From: Lentzea alba
GTDB taxonomy: Bacteria > Actinomycetota > Actinomycetes > Mycobacteriales > Pseudonocardiaceae
NCBI RefSeq assembly: GCF_011067745.1
Contig: NZ_JAAMPJ010000001.1
Coordinates: forward strand, 730,829 to 794,828
Direction: 5' to 3'
DNA: 64,000 nt
The notes beneath the pieces were generated by a model, which was not told the DNA's origin, ran no database searches, and was given only the letters and a program-made list of their open reading frames with translations. Position 1 is the first letter of the stretch. The number at the start of each line of letters is the position of its first letter. This document shows, in pieces, positions 24,451-33,083 of the stretch. The translations under genes were made by a program, and so were the position numbers.

Positions 24451-27400
24451 ATGGTGTTGAAGCGGCGGGTTTTGGCCAGGCTGGTGGTCACAGTCTTGCT
24501 GGTGACCTTGCTGCCGCTCATCTTTCCCGGTGCGGCCACGGCATCGACACCACTCACGATCACCAGCGCGAACCACGCGGAATTCGCGGTTGGCCGGCCC
24601 GAGACCTTCACCCTCACCGCGACCCGTTCCCTGGCGCCTGTTCTCACCGCGGCCGGCGCATTGCCCGACGGCGTCGAGTTCGTCGACAACCATGACGGGA
24701 CAGCCACGCTGTCCGGAACACCCAGGGTCAAGGGCGCGTATCCCCTGACCGTCAGTGCCCGCGACACCGCCGGCCGAACCGCCGAGCAGAGACTCCTCCT
24801 CAGCGTTGGGGAGGGTTGGTACAACCCGAGCTGGCAACGCCGCAAGCCGATCACGATCGACCACGACCTGGTGGGCGCGACGCTGACCAACTTTCCCGTG
24901 AAGATCATGAGGTCCACCGACTCCGACCTGGCCGGCAAGGCGCAGTCGAGCGGCAACGACATCCTGTTCACCAACTCGGACGGCACCACCAAGCTCAACC
25001 ACCAGATCCAGTTGTACACGCCGGCAACCGGTGCGCTGATCGCGTGGGTGCAGGTGCCCACGTTGTCCAGCACGACCGACACGACGCTGTACATGTACTA
25101 CGGCAACGGTTCGGCCTCCAGTCAGCAGAACGCCAGCGCGGTGTGGGACTCCACCAACGCCGCCGTCTGGCACCTGTCCGAATCCGTCAGCACGTCTGCC
25201 GGCAACTTCAAGGACTCCACCAGCAACGCCAACCACGCCACGTACCAAGGCTCACCTGGCTTGACCACGGACCCCGGCGGTGGCCTCGTCTTCAACGGCA
25301 CGTCCAACTACCTGTCAACCGCGAACCAGCAGAACAATCCGCAGATCTTCACCGTCGAGGCGTGGGTCAAGACCTCCAGCGCGTCGGGTAAGCAGATCAT
25401 CAGCTACGAGAACGCACAGACAGGCACCGCGGCCACCAGGTACGACCGGGGCCTCAACATCGGAACCGACGGCAGAGCCTACTTCGGCGTGTGGGACGGT
25501 AGCGCCGTTCATGCGGTGCCCGCCGGTACCAACCTGGCCAACGGCGGCTGGCACCACCTCGTCGCCACGTACAGCAACGTCAGCCAGGTCCTCGTCATGT
25601 ACGTGAACGGCTCCCTCGCCGCCTCCACCGTCAGTCCCTCGGCCGAGATCATGAACGCGTGGTGGCGGATCGGCAGCTATCACCCGCCCGGCAACACCGT
25701 CGGTGTCGCCGGATACTTTCCAGGCAGCATCGACGAAGTCCGCATCGCCAACGTCGTGCGCTCGACCGGTTGGATCACCACCAACTTCAACAACCAGAAC
25801 GACCCCTTCACGTTCGCGCCGGTCGGCACCGAGCAGACCCTCACCGCACCGGCGATCACGAGTGCGAACAGCACCAGTTTCGCCCAGGGCTCAGCGGGCA
25901 CCTTCACCGTCACCGCGACCGGCACGCCAACGCCCACCCTCAGTCACACCGGCACGCTGCCCACCGGTGTGACCTTTGTGGACAACGGCAACGGAACGGC
26001 CACCCTGGCGGGAACACCCACGGTCGCGGGCTCCTACCCGTTGACCATCACGGCCAGCAACGCGGCCAGCCCCAACGCCACGCAGAGCTTCACCTTGACC
26101 GTCGCATCGGCTTGGTACAACGCAGGCTGGCTGTACCGCAAGGCGATCACGATCGACCACACGAAGGTGCCGGCCAACACGACCAACTTCACGGTCCTGG
26201 TCAGCAGAACCGACTCCGGCCTCGCCGCGCACGCCCACAACACCGGACGCGACATCCTGTTCACCGACTCGGACAGAGTCACCAAGCTCAGCCACGAGAT
26301 CGAGTCCTACACCTCGGCGTCCGGGATCCTGGTCGCCTGGGTACAGGTGCCCTCCCTGTCCAGCACGGTCGACAAGACCATCTACATGTACTACGGCAAT
26401 GCCGCCGCCAGCGACCAGCAGAACGTCAGCGGCACCTGGCGCTCGGAGTACAAGGGGGTCTGGCACCTGTCACAGAGCCCGACCGCCACCGCCCCGCAGT
26501 TCAAGGACTCGACCAGCAACGCCAACCACGGCACCGCGCAGGGTTCGATCGCCTCCGGCGCCCAGGTGGCCGGCAAGGTCAACGGCAGCATCAGCCTCGA
26601 CGGCACGTCCGACTACGTCTCGACAGCCGTCCTGCAGGCCAACCCCCAGGTGTTCACGGTCGAAGGATGGGTGAACACCAACACCCCCACCGGCGAGGCC
26701 TTCATCAACTTCGAGGACATCCAGACCGGCAGTGCCGCCACCAACAACTACGACCGCACTCTCTACGTGGGGTCCGACGGCAGACCTCGCTTCGTCTTGT
26801 GGGACGGCACGACGGCGCGTACCGCGACGGGTAGCAGCAGCATCGCCAACGGCGCGTGGCACCACCTCGCCGGCACTTACAACGGTTCGATCATGAGCCT
26901 TTACGTGGACGGCGTGCTCGTCTCGACGGCCGCCAGCGCCTCGGCTCAGGTGTTCAACGGCTACTGGCGCTTCGGCAGTTATCACGAGGTTCCCTACACC
27001 GCGGGTGCCGACGGCTACTTCCAAGGCGTCATCGACGAAATCCGGGTGTCCAACACGGCTTGGCCGGCGACGACCATCACCACCAGGTACAACAACGAGA
27101 ACTCGCCGTCCACGTTCTTCTCGCTGGCCGCGGAAGAGCAGTACTCCGCCGCGCCGACGATCACGAGTGCGAGCAGCACCACTTTCTCCTCGACCCTGCC
27201 GGGCTCGTTCACCGTCACCACGACCGGCAGCCCGACACCAACCCTCAGTGTGACCGGCACTCTGCCCAGCGGCGTGACCTTCGTGAACAACGGCAACGGA
27301 ACAGCCACCCTGGCCGGAACGCCGGCATCGACTGCCACGGGTGCGTACCCGCTGACCATCACCGCCGACAGCTCGGTCAACCCCGACGCCACCCAGAGCT

Positions 27401-29157
27401 TCACCCTCACCGTCGTGTCGGGGTGGTACAACTCCAACTGGCGTTACCGCAAGGCGATCACGATCGACCGCACCAAAGTCGGCTCGACCCTGACGAACTT
27501 CCCGTTCCTGGTCAGCAGAACCGACTCCGATCTCGCCGCACGCGCCCAGTCCAGTGGTAACGACATCCTGTTCACCAGCTCGGACGGCGTCACGAAGCTC
27601 AACCACCAGATCGAGACCTACACGTCGGGCACCGGCGTGCTCGTGAGCTGGGTCAAAGTGCCCAGTCTGTCCACCACCGCCGACACGGTCATCTACATGT
27701 ACTACGGCAACGCCTCGGCATCGGACCAGCAGACCGCGAGCGCGGTCTGGGACTCAGGCTTCTCCGGTGTCTGGCACCTGTCCGAGGGGCCCACGACCAC
27801 GGCCCCGCAGTTCAAGGACTCGACCAGCAACACCAACCACGGCACGGCGCAAGGAACGATGGCCGCGGGCGCGCAGGTGTCGGGCAAGATCGACGGTTCG
27901 TTGACGCTCGACGGCACTGACGACTACGTCTCCACCACGAACCAGCTGACGAACCCGCAGAACTTCATGGAGGGCGTCTGGTTCAAGACGAACCTGGCGT
28001 CCGGGCGGAAGGTGCTCGGCTTCGAGCAGGTGCAGGTCGGCACCGGCGCGGGCAGCTACGACCGGCACATCTACGTCGGCACCGACGGCAAGGTCTACTT
28101 CGGCGTGAACGACGGCGCGGGCAACAACATCGCCATCTCCTCCAGCGGCACCGTCACCGACGGGGCATGGCATTACGCCGTGGGCTACCGCGACGACGTC
28201 ACCGACACGATCGGCCTGTACCTGGACGGATCGCTGCAGGTGACCGCGGCCAGCCCTCAGGCGCAGCCGTTCAACGGCTACGTGCGCATGGGCGCCTACC
28301 GATCGCTCGGGCCCAACTGGCCGAGCGCGGGCGGTAACGGTTACTTCCCCGGCAGCATCGACGAAGTCCGGTTCGGCGCCACCGTGCGCAGTGCGGGGTG
28401 GATCACCACCGAGTACAACTCCCAGAGCTCGCCGTCGACCTTCTCGACCACGGCCAGCCAGGTCACCTACACCGCCGCGCCCGCGATCACGAGCGCGAAC
28501 AGCACCACTTTCACCGCGGGCTCGGCGGGCACCTTCACCATCACCACGACCGGCGTGCCGACACCGGCCCTCAGCAAGACCGGCGCGTTGCCCACCGGAG
28601 TCACCTTTGTGGACAACGGCAACGGCACGGCAACGCTGTCGGGAACACCCGCGGTCGCGGGCTCCTATCCGTTGACGATCACAGCCAGCAGTTCGACGAG
28701 TCCCAACGCCACCCAGTCCTTCACCCTCACCGTCAACGGAGGCTCCCTGTCGATCACCTTGCCCAGCACCGCGAATCTGGGCAGTGGCGCACTCGGCAGC
28801 ACGGTCAGCGGCGCACTCGGCTCCGTGCAGGTCATCGACAACCGCGGCAGCACCAGCGCGTCGTGGACCGCCTCGGTGTCCTCCACGACCTTCACCGGTG
28901 CCGGAAAGACGATTCCGCTCGCGAACCTGAGGTACTGGTCCGGGCCGTCGACCTCGACCACCGGCACCGGCACCTTCACGCCGGGACAGAACACCTCAGG
29001 AGCCGCGCAGGACCTCACCGCGTCTCGCACCTGCTTCACGCTGGCAGGAGGCAACGGCATCAACCAAGCCACGTGGAGCCCGACACTGGTGGTCACGGTG
29101 CCGATAACTCTGGTCCCCGCCACCTACAGCGGAACAGTCACGCACTCCGTCGTTTAG
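24451..29157 (+). CDS. Giant secreted Ig-DUF2341-LamG x3 protein with C-terminal WxL-like domain
   Basis: 1568 aa. Signal peptide VLKRRVLARLVVTVLLVTLL ending near GAATA. Three copies of a module of about 435 residues follow: a putative Ig domain (DNHDGTATLSGTPRVKGAYP type), a DUF2341 domain (WYNPSWQRRKPITID ... LYMYYGNGSAS) and a concanavalin-like LamG domain (FTVEAWVKT ... WHHLVATYS ... GSIDEVRIANVVRS). A fourth Ig domain precedes the C-terminal WxL-like domain (SWTASV, YWSGPS, ATWSPTLVVTVP, YSGTVTHSVV). There is no sortase signal or membrane helix at the end, so wall attachment must come from the WxL-like domain. LamG and DUF2341 domains suggest glycan or matrix binding. Placed between the two small-WxL/WxLIP pairs on the same strand. 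Start ATG 24451; GTG 24448 is equally possible. Confidence 0.88.
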   Translation: MVLKRRVLARLVVTVLLVTLLPLIFPGAATASTPLTITSANHAEFAVGRPETFTLTATRSLAPVLTAAGALPDGVEFVDNHDGTATLSGTPRVKGAYPLTVSARDTAGRTAEQRLLLSVGEGWYNPSWQRRKPITIDHDLVGATLTNFPVKIMRSTDSDLAGKAQSSGNDILFTNSDGTTKLNHQIQLYTPATGALIAWVQVPTLSSTTDTTLYMYYGNGSASSQQNASAVWDSTNAAVWHLSESVSTSAGNFKDSTSNANHATYQGSPGLTTDPGGGLVFNGTSNYLSTANQQNNPQIFTVEAWVKTSSASGKQIISYENAQTGTAATRYDRGLNIGTDGRAYFGVWDGSAVHAVPAGTNLANGGWHHLVATYSNVSQVLVMYVNGSLAASTVSPSAEIMNAWWRIGSYHPPGNTVGVAGYFPGSIDEVRIANVVRSTGWITTNFNNQNDPFTFAPVGTEQTLTAPAITSANSTSFAQGSAGTFTVTATGTPTPTLSHTGTLPTGVTFVDNGNGTATLAGTPTVAGSYPLTITASNAASPNATQSFTLTVASAWYNAGWLYRKAITIDHTKVPANTTNFTVLVSRTDSGLAAHAHNTGRDILFTDSDRVTKLSHEIESYTSASGILVAWVQVPSLSSTVDKTIYMYYGNAAASDQQNVSGTWRSEYKGVWHLSQSPTATAPQFKDSTSNANHGTAQGSIASGAQVAGKVNGSISLDGTSDYVSTAVLQANPQVFTVEGWVNTNTPTGEAFINFEDIQTGSAATNNYDRTLYVGSDGRPRFVLWDGTTARTATGSSSIANGAWHHLAGTYNGSIMSLYVDGVLVSTAASASAQVFNGYWRFGSYHEVPYTAGADGYFQGVIDEIRVSNTAWPATTITTRYNNENSPSTFFSLAAEEQYSAAPTITSASSTTFSSTLPGSFTVTTTGSPTPTLSVTGTLPSGVTFVNNGNGTATLAGTPASTATGAYPLTITADSSVNPDATQSFTLTVVSGWYNSNWRYRKAITIDRTKVGSTLTNFPFLVSRTDSDLAARAQSSGNDILFTSSDGVTKLNHQIETYTSGTGVLVSWVKVPSLSTTADTVIYMYYGNASASDQQTASAVWDSGFSGVWHLSEGPTTTAPQFKDSTSNTNHGTAQGTMAAGAQVSGKIDGSLTLDGTDDYVSTTNQLTNPQNFMEGVWFKTNLASGRKVLGFEQVQVGTGAGSYDRHIYVGTDGKVYFGVNDGAGNNIAISSSGTVTDGAWHYAVGYRDDVTDTIGLYLDGSLQVTAASPQAQPFNGYVRMGAYRSLGPNWPSAGGNGYFPGSIDEVRFGATVRSAGWITTEYNSQSSPSTFSTTASQVTYTAAPAITSANSTTFTAGSAGTFTITTTGVPTPALSKTGALPTGVTFVDNGNGTATLSGTPAVAGSYPLTITASSSTSPNATQSFTLTVNGGSLSITLPSTANLGSGALGSTVSGALGSVQVIDNRGSTSASWTASVSSTTFTGAGKTIPLANLRYWSGPSTSTTGTGTFTPGQNTSGAAQDLTASRTCFTLAGGNGINQATWSPTLVVTVPITLVPATYSGTVTHSVV
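24817..28460 (+). repeat. Three DUF2341-LamG coding repeats, period about 1300 bp
   Basis: Equivalent Trp codons of the WYN motif start at 24817, 26113 and 27424 (spacing 1296 and 1311 bp). The modules share long near-identical DNA stretches such as those coding for FKDSTSNANH and IYMYYGNA, so internal recombination may change copy number. Confidence 0.85.
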
Positions 29158-29195
29158 GAAGCACCCGTCGACTTCGAATGAGCTAGGAGGGTGTT

Positions 29196-29738
29196 GTGTC
29201 CGGTAAACGCATCGGGTCGCTCGTGGCCGGAGTCGCCATTGCGGCCGGTACTGCTGTTCCGGCGAACGCCGAGAATTCCACGGTGTCGTTCGCGACCACC
29301 GGCGGCACGCTTTCGGTGGTGGCGCCCGCCGCGGCGACGCTGACCGGTGGCAGCACCATTCCGGGCGGGACGGTGACCGGTGCACTGGGAACCGTCACCG
29401 TCACCGATGCGCGGGGCAATGCCGCCGGGTGGACCGCGAGCGTGTACTCGACGACCGGATTCACCGCCGCCCAAAGCACCGCGATCGCCAACAGCAGCGT
29501 CACCTACACGCCAGGAGCGACCACGAGCACCACTTCGCCCGGCAGCCCGACCATCACCGCGGGAACCGCCGGATCACCAGGCGCCAACGCCGGAGCAGCA
29601 CTCACCGCGTACACCTACGCCAACGCGACCGCCGGAGGAAACACCGTCGCCTGGAACCCCACCATCGCAGTCGTCATCCCGTCCAACGCGATTGGAAACT
29701 CGACCTACTCCGGGACGATCAGCCATCAGGTGGTGTGA
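29196..29738 (+). CDS. Small secreted WxL-like domain protein B
   Basis: 180 aa. AGGAGG five bases before GTG 29196; signal peptide with MSGKRIG and cleavage near VPANA. Domain core: GTVTGALGTVTVTDARGN, GWTASV, VAWNPTIAVVIP, and the C-terminal YSGTISHQVV, so it is the same WxL-like domain as at 22682 and 24451. It differs from protein A in having a long Thr/Ala/Gly-rich loop (GATTSTTSPGSPTITAGTAG) in place of the YWSGP region. Nearly identical to the next gene over most of its length. The stop TGA is followed by C, a weak termination context shared with the other small genes of the cluster. Confidence 0.77.
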   Translation: MSGKRIGSLVAGVAIAAGTAVPANAENSTVSFATTGGTLSVVAPAAATLTGGSTIPGGTVTGALGTVTVTDARGNAAGWTASVYSTTGFTAAQSTAIANSSVTYTPGATTSTTSPGSPTITAGTAGSPGANAGAALTAYTYANATAGGNTVAWNPTIAVVIPSNAIGNSTYSGTISHQVV

Positions 29739-30261
29739 CGTTGTTCCAGGCGCTGCCGAGAAAGGGAAAGCCGTGAGCATCAAGCGAATCTGTTTGCTCG
29801 GAGCGGGTGTCGCTGCCGTTGCGGTCGGTACCGCTGTTCCAGCGAATGCGGAGGACACCACCGTGACGGTCACCGCGAGTGCCGGCTCTCTTTCGGTGGC
29901 GGTGCCCGCCGTGGCGACGCTGACCGGTGGCAGCACCATTCCGGGCGGGACGGTGACCGGTGCACTGGGAACCGTCACCGTCACCGATGCACGAGGTAAT
30001 GCCTCGGGGTGGACCGCGAGCGTGTACTCGACGACCGGATTCACCGCCGCCCAAAGCACCGCGATCGCCAACAGCAGCGTCACCTACACGCCAGGAGCGA
30101 CCACGAGCACCACTTCGCCCGGCAGCCCGACCATCACCGCGGGAACCGCCGGATCACCAGGCGCCAACGCCGGAGCAGCACTCACCGCGTACACCTACGC
30201 CAACGCGACCGCCGGAGGAAACACCGTCGCCTGGAACCCCACCATCGCAGTCGTCATCCCG
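29427..30261 (+). repeat. Tandem gene duplication with 255-bp identical blocks
   Basis: Bases 29427-29681 and 30007-30261 are identical over 255 bp (offset 580), and a further stretch at 29333-29410 / 29913-29990 is identical too. The signal peptides, first strands and last 15 codons differ. This pattern fits recent duplication or gene conversion of the domain core. Confidence 0.92.
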
Positions 30262-30318
30262 CTCACCGCGAAGGCCGCGGTGACGTACTCCGGGACGGTG
30301 AGCCATCAGGTGGCGTGA
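29773..30318 (+). CDS. Small secreted WxL-like domain protein C (tandem copy of B)
   Basis: 181 aa. GTG 29773 preceded by AAAGGGAAAG; signal peptide SIKRICLLGAGVAAVAVGTA with cleavage near VPANA. Same domain and motifs as protein B (GWTASV, VAWNPTIAVVIP, YSGTVSHQVA); mature N terminus and final segment PLTAKAAV differ. The following WxLIP-like gene starts about 19 bases after its stop, exactly as after protein A, so this is the second small-WxL/WxLIP pair of the cluster. Presumably exported and bound to the wall or to the WxLIP-like partner. Confidence 0.77.
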   Translation: MSIKRICLLGAGVAAVAVGTAVPANAEDTTVTVTASAGSLSVAVPAVATLTGGSTIPGGTVTGALGTVTVTDARGNASGWTASVYSTTGFTAAQSTAIANSSVTYTPGATTSTTSPGSPTITAGTAGSPGANAGAALTAYTYANATAGGNTVAWNPTIAVVIPLTAKAAVTYSGTVSHQVA

Positions 30319-30337
30319 CAGGGCTGCCCTGCCGCTG

Positions 30338-31354
30338 GTGCTCAGCTGTCTGGTCGCCCTCGTGAACGGGGACACCGGCGCGGCGGCGCCCGGGGACCAA
30401 GCCACGAACAGCATCGGCATCCGGCTGCTCGAGATGCCCGCGAACCGCTTGGACGACCCTCGCGCACAGGTCTACATCGTCGACCACCTCGCGCCCGGCG
30501 CCGTCATCAAACGACATGTGCTGATCACGAACAATTCCTCTGTGCCGCAACACATCGAGGTCTTCCCCGGCGCGGCCAGCATCGACGACGACGCGTTCAA
30601 CGCGCTCGCCGGACGCACCACCAGCGAGCTGACCAGCTGGATCTCGCTCAACCGCGCCGCCGTCGACCTGCCGCCGGGAGGAAGCGAGAAGGTGCTGGTG
30701 ACGATCGCGGTCGACCCCACCGCGTCCACCGGCGAGCGCTACGGCGTCATCTGGGCGGAGACCAGCGCCCCGTCCAACACACCTGAGAACGTCCTGATGG
30801 TCACCAGAGTCGGCGTCCGGATCTACCTCGCCGTCGGACCCGGCGGTGACCCGGCGCCGAGTTTCGACATCAGCAGCCTCACCCCGTCGCGCGACGGCGA
30901 CCGCAGACCCGAGGTGCTGGCCACCGTTCACAACACGGGAGGCCGTGCACTGGACATGGCGGGCGAACTGACGCTGTCCGACGGCCCCGGAGGGGTGACC
31001 GCGGGTCCGTTCCCGGTCTCGACCGCGGTCACGGTGCTACCGGGCGACACCGCCGGAGTGCGCACGGTTCTCGACCAACGCTTGCCGGACGGTCCGTGGA
31101 AGGCGCGGCTGACGCTGCGCAGTGGCTTCATCGAGCGAGTTGTGACGGCCACCATCACCTTTCCGTCCGCTGCCAACGCAGTGGGGGGACCGGTGACCCC
31201 CGAGAACTGGTTCCAGGCGCACCCGTTGCTGGCAAGCGGGCTGGCCGCGCTGTTCGTGGCAGCGCTGTTCGTGGCGTTCTTCGTCGCGCGCCGGAGCATG
31301 GCTTCGCGTCGCCGGGAGAACGACGAGGCGGAGCCCCTCGCCGAGGGGCTCTGA
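30338..31354 (+). CDS. DUF916/WxLIP-like membrane-anchored protein B
   Basis: 338 aa. Same layout as the copy at 23268: hydrophobic N terminus, DUF916-like domain (SIGIRLLEMPANRLDDPRAQ, APGAVIKRHVLITNNSSV), second beta domain (VLATVHNTGGRALDMAGEL, LPDGPWKARLTL), one helix (LLASGLAALFVAALFVAFFV) and a basic then acidic tail (RRSMASRRRENDEAEP). The conserved blocks VGVRIYL, SLTP and LSDGPGG are shared by both copies. Start GTG 30338 is the first NTG-type start in frame except CTG; the preceding codons again read DRAA, as in copy A. Expected role: lipid-bilayer-anchored partner holding WxL-like proteins at the wall. The stop lies within a hairpin. Confidence 0.78.
   Translation: MLSCLVALVNGDTGAAAPGDQATNSIGIRLLEMPANRLDDPRAQVYIVDHLAPGAVIKRHVLITNNSSVPQHIEVFPGAASIDDDAFNALAGRTTSELTSWISLNRAAVDLPPGGSEKVLVTIAVDPTASTGERYGVIWAETSAPSNTPENVLMVTRVGVRIYLAVGPGGDPAPSFDISSLTPSRDGDRRPEVLATVHNTGGRALDMAGELTLSDGPGGVTAGPFPVSTAVTVLPGDTAGVRTVLDQRLPDGPWKARLTLRSGFIERVVTATITFPSAANAVGGPVTPENWFQAHPLLASGLAALFVAALFVAFFVARRSMASRRRENDEAEPLAEGL
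31331..31351 (+). terminator. Hairpin at the 3' end of WxLIP-like gene B
   Basis: GAGCCCCTC (31331-31339) and GAGGGGCTC (31343-31351) with a 3-base loop, ending right before the stop codon. May help transcription end together with the larger hairpin 18 bases on. Confidence 0.5.
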
Positions 31355-31368
31355 TCGAGACCAAAACG

Positions 31369-31404
31369 CCCCGCCCGGCTACCAGTGCTGGTAGCCGGGC
31401 GGGG
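31369..31404. terminator. Strong terminator between convergent WxLIP-like and protease genes
   Basis: CCCCGCCCGGCTACCAG (31369-31385) pairs perfectly over 17 bp with 31388-31404. Read on the minus strand it is followed by CGTTTTGG, a U-run suited to the protease transcript; it probably works both ways. Confidence 0.9.
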
Positions 31405-31430
31405 TGGTCGAGGCGGTGGTGGGATGGGTG

Positions 31431-33014
31431 TCAGAAGTTGAGTTGCCAGGCGTCGAGGTAGCCGGTGTCGGTGGTGCGGTAGTGGTCTTGGATGCGGAGT
31501 TTCCAGGTGCCGTTGGCGGGTTCGGTGGAGGCGTTGAGGGTGTAGGTGGCGGTGAGGTTGTCGGTGGTGTCGGTGAGGGTGGTGTTGCGCAGTCGGTAGG
31601 TGGTGCCGTCGGGGGCGATGAGGTCGAGTTGCAGGTCGCCGCGGGCGGTGTGCTTGATGTCGACGGTGATTTTGAGGGTGGTGGGGGCGTTGCCGGTGCG
31701 GCCGGTGACGGTGATGGGGCTGGTGAGGGTGCCGGTGCCGGGGATGGCGGCGTTGGTGGTGTTGGCGAAGGTCGTGGGAGCCGGAGCGGGAGCCGGTGCG
31801 GGAGCCGGTGCGGGGGTGGTGGTGTGGGTGCCGGTGTAGAGCAGGGTGTTGGGGGAGCCGGTGGCGGCGTTGCGGACGAGACCGGTGGTGGCGGTGCCGA
31901 CCAGGGCGGTGCGGACCTGCAGCGGTGTGGCGGCGGGGTTGGTGGCGAGGTGGAGTGCGGCGGCGCCGGCGACGTGGGGGGTGGCCATGGAGGTGCCGCT
32001 CATGGCACCGGCCGAGGTGTCGGAGGCGTAGGTGGCGGAGGTGATGGAGACGCCGGGAGCGAACAGGTCGACGCAGGTGCCGTAGTTGGAGAAGGAGGCC
32101 TTGGTGTCGGTCTTGTCCACCGCGCCCACGGTGATCGCCTCGGCCACGCGGGCGGGGGACACGGTGCAGGCGTCCTGCTGCACGCCCTGCGCGTTGCCGT
32201 TGCCGGCGGCGACGGTGTAGGTGAGGCCGGAGGCGATGGAGGTGCGGACGGCCTGGTCGATCGCGGAGTTCGCGCCACCACCGAGGCTGAGGTTGACCAC
32301 GGCGGGCTTGACGGCGTTCTGGGTGACCCAGTTGATGCCGTTGACGATCTGCTCACTGGTCCCGGAGCCCTGGCAGTTCAGGACCCGCACGGCGACGAGT
32401 TTGACCTGCTTGGCCATGCCGTAGGTGGTGCCGCCGACGGTGCCCGCGACATGGGTGCCGTGGCCCTGGCAGTCCTGCCCGTTCTTCCCGTCGCCGATCG
32501 CGTCGAACCCGACCCGGGCCCGCCCACCGAACTCGGCATGCGATGTGCGGATACCGGTGTCGAGGATGTAGGCGGTCACGTTGCTGGCGGTGGTGGCAGA
32601 GGTGTACTTGGTGTCCAGGGGCAGGGTGCGCTGGTCGGTGCGGTCCAGGCCCCAGGTGGCGCTGGTCTGGGTGTCGCTCATGTGGACTTCGGTGACGGGC
32701 TGCACGTAGGCGATGCGGGGGTCCGCGGCCAGCCGCCGGGCCTGGGCCTCGGTCATCTCCACGGAGAAGCCGTGCAAGGCGGAGGTCCAGGTGGTGCGGA
32801 CCTTGCCACCGAACCGGCCCGCCAGCTCGCCTGCGGCGCCGCTGTGGCCGTCTTTGAACACCGCGATGTAGCGGTCGCCCACGACCGTGGCGCCCGGCAC
32901 CGGCCGGATCTCGCCCTCGGCGGCCGAGGCGTTCGCCACGCCGGCCGTACCGAGCACACCGAGAACCGCGATACCGAACGTCGCCGCTGCCGCCACCACA
33001 CGCGTTGTGATCAC
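31431..33014 (-). CDS. Secreted subtilisin-like S8 protease with P domain
   Basis: 527 aa. GTG 33014 after AAGGGAG; signal peptide TRVVAAAATFGIAVLGVLGT, cleaved near ANA. I9 propeptide at about 45-110 (RYIAVFKDGHS, ALHGFSVEM). Catalytic Asp in AYILDTGIRTSH, His in GHGTHVAGTVGG, Ser in GTSMATPHVAGAA; the oxyanion Asn is in TVAAGNGNAQG. A Pro-Ala linker (TPAPAPAPAPAPAPTT) leads to a C-terminal P domain (DIKHTARGDLQLDLIAPDGT, ending WQLNF), as in aqualysin-like enzymes of actinomycetes. Extracellular protein degradation or processing. Intact paralogue of the broken gene at 9286-10827; convergent with the WxL-like cluster behind a shared terminator. Confidence 0.93.
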   Translation of the reverse strand: MITTRVVAAAATFGIAVLGVLGTAGVANASAAEGEIRPVPGATVVGDRYIAVFKDGHSGAAGELAGRFGGKVRTTWTSALHGFSVEMTEAQARRLAADPRIAYVQPVTEVHMSDTQTSATWGLDRTDQRTLPLDTKYTSATTASNVTAYILDTGIRTSHAEFGGRARVGFDAIGDGKNGQDCQGHGTHVAGTVGGTTYGMAKQVKLVAVRVLNCQGSGTSEQIVNGINWVTQNAVKPAVVNLSLGGGANSAIDQAVRTSIASGLTYTVAAGNGNAQGVQQDACTVSPARVAEAITVGAVDKTDTKASFSNYGTCVDLFAPGVSITSATYASDTSAGAMSGTSMATPHVAGAAALHLATNPAATPLQVRTALVGTATTGLVRNAATGSPNTLLYTGTHTTTPAPAPAPAPAPAPTTFANTTNAAIPGTGTLTSPITVTGRTGNAPTTLKITVDIKHTARGDLQLDLIAPDGTTYRLRNTTLTDTTDNLTATYTLNASTEPANGTWKLRIQDHYRTTDTGYLDAWQLNF

Positions 33015-33083
33015 TGAGACTCCCTTGTCAACATCGACCGCTTCGATGTCACAAGGTTCGAGGCCTCCAGTAGCGCGACCCGG

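Noticed and set aside
24817..28460. Repeats in the giant gene as a CRISPR or transposon array
   Set aside because: Units are about 1300 bp, in frame and coding for DUF2341 and LamG domains.
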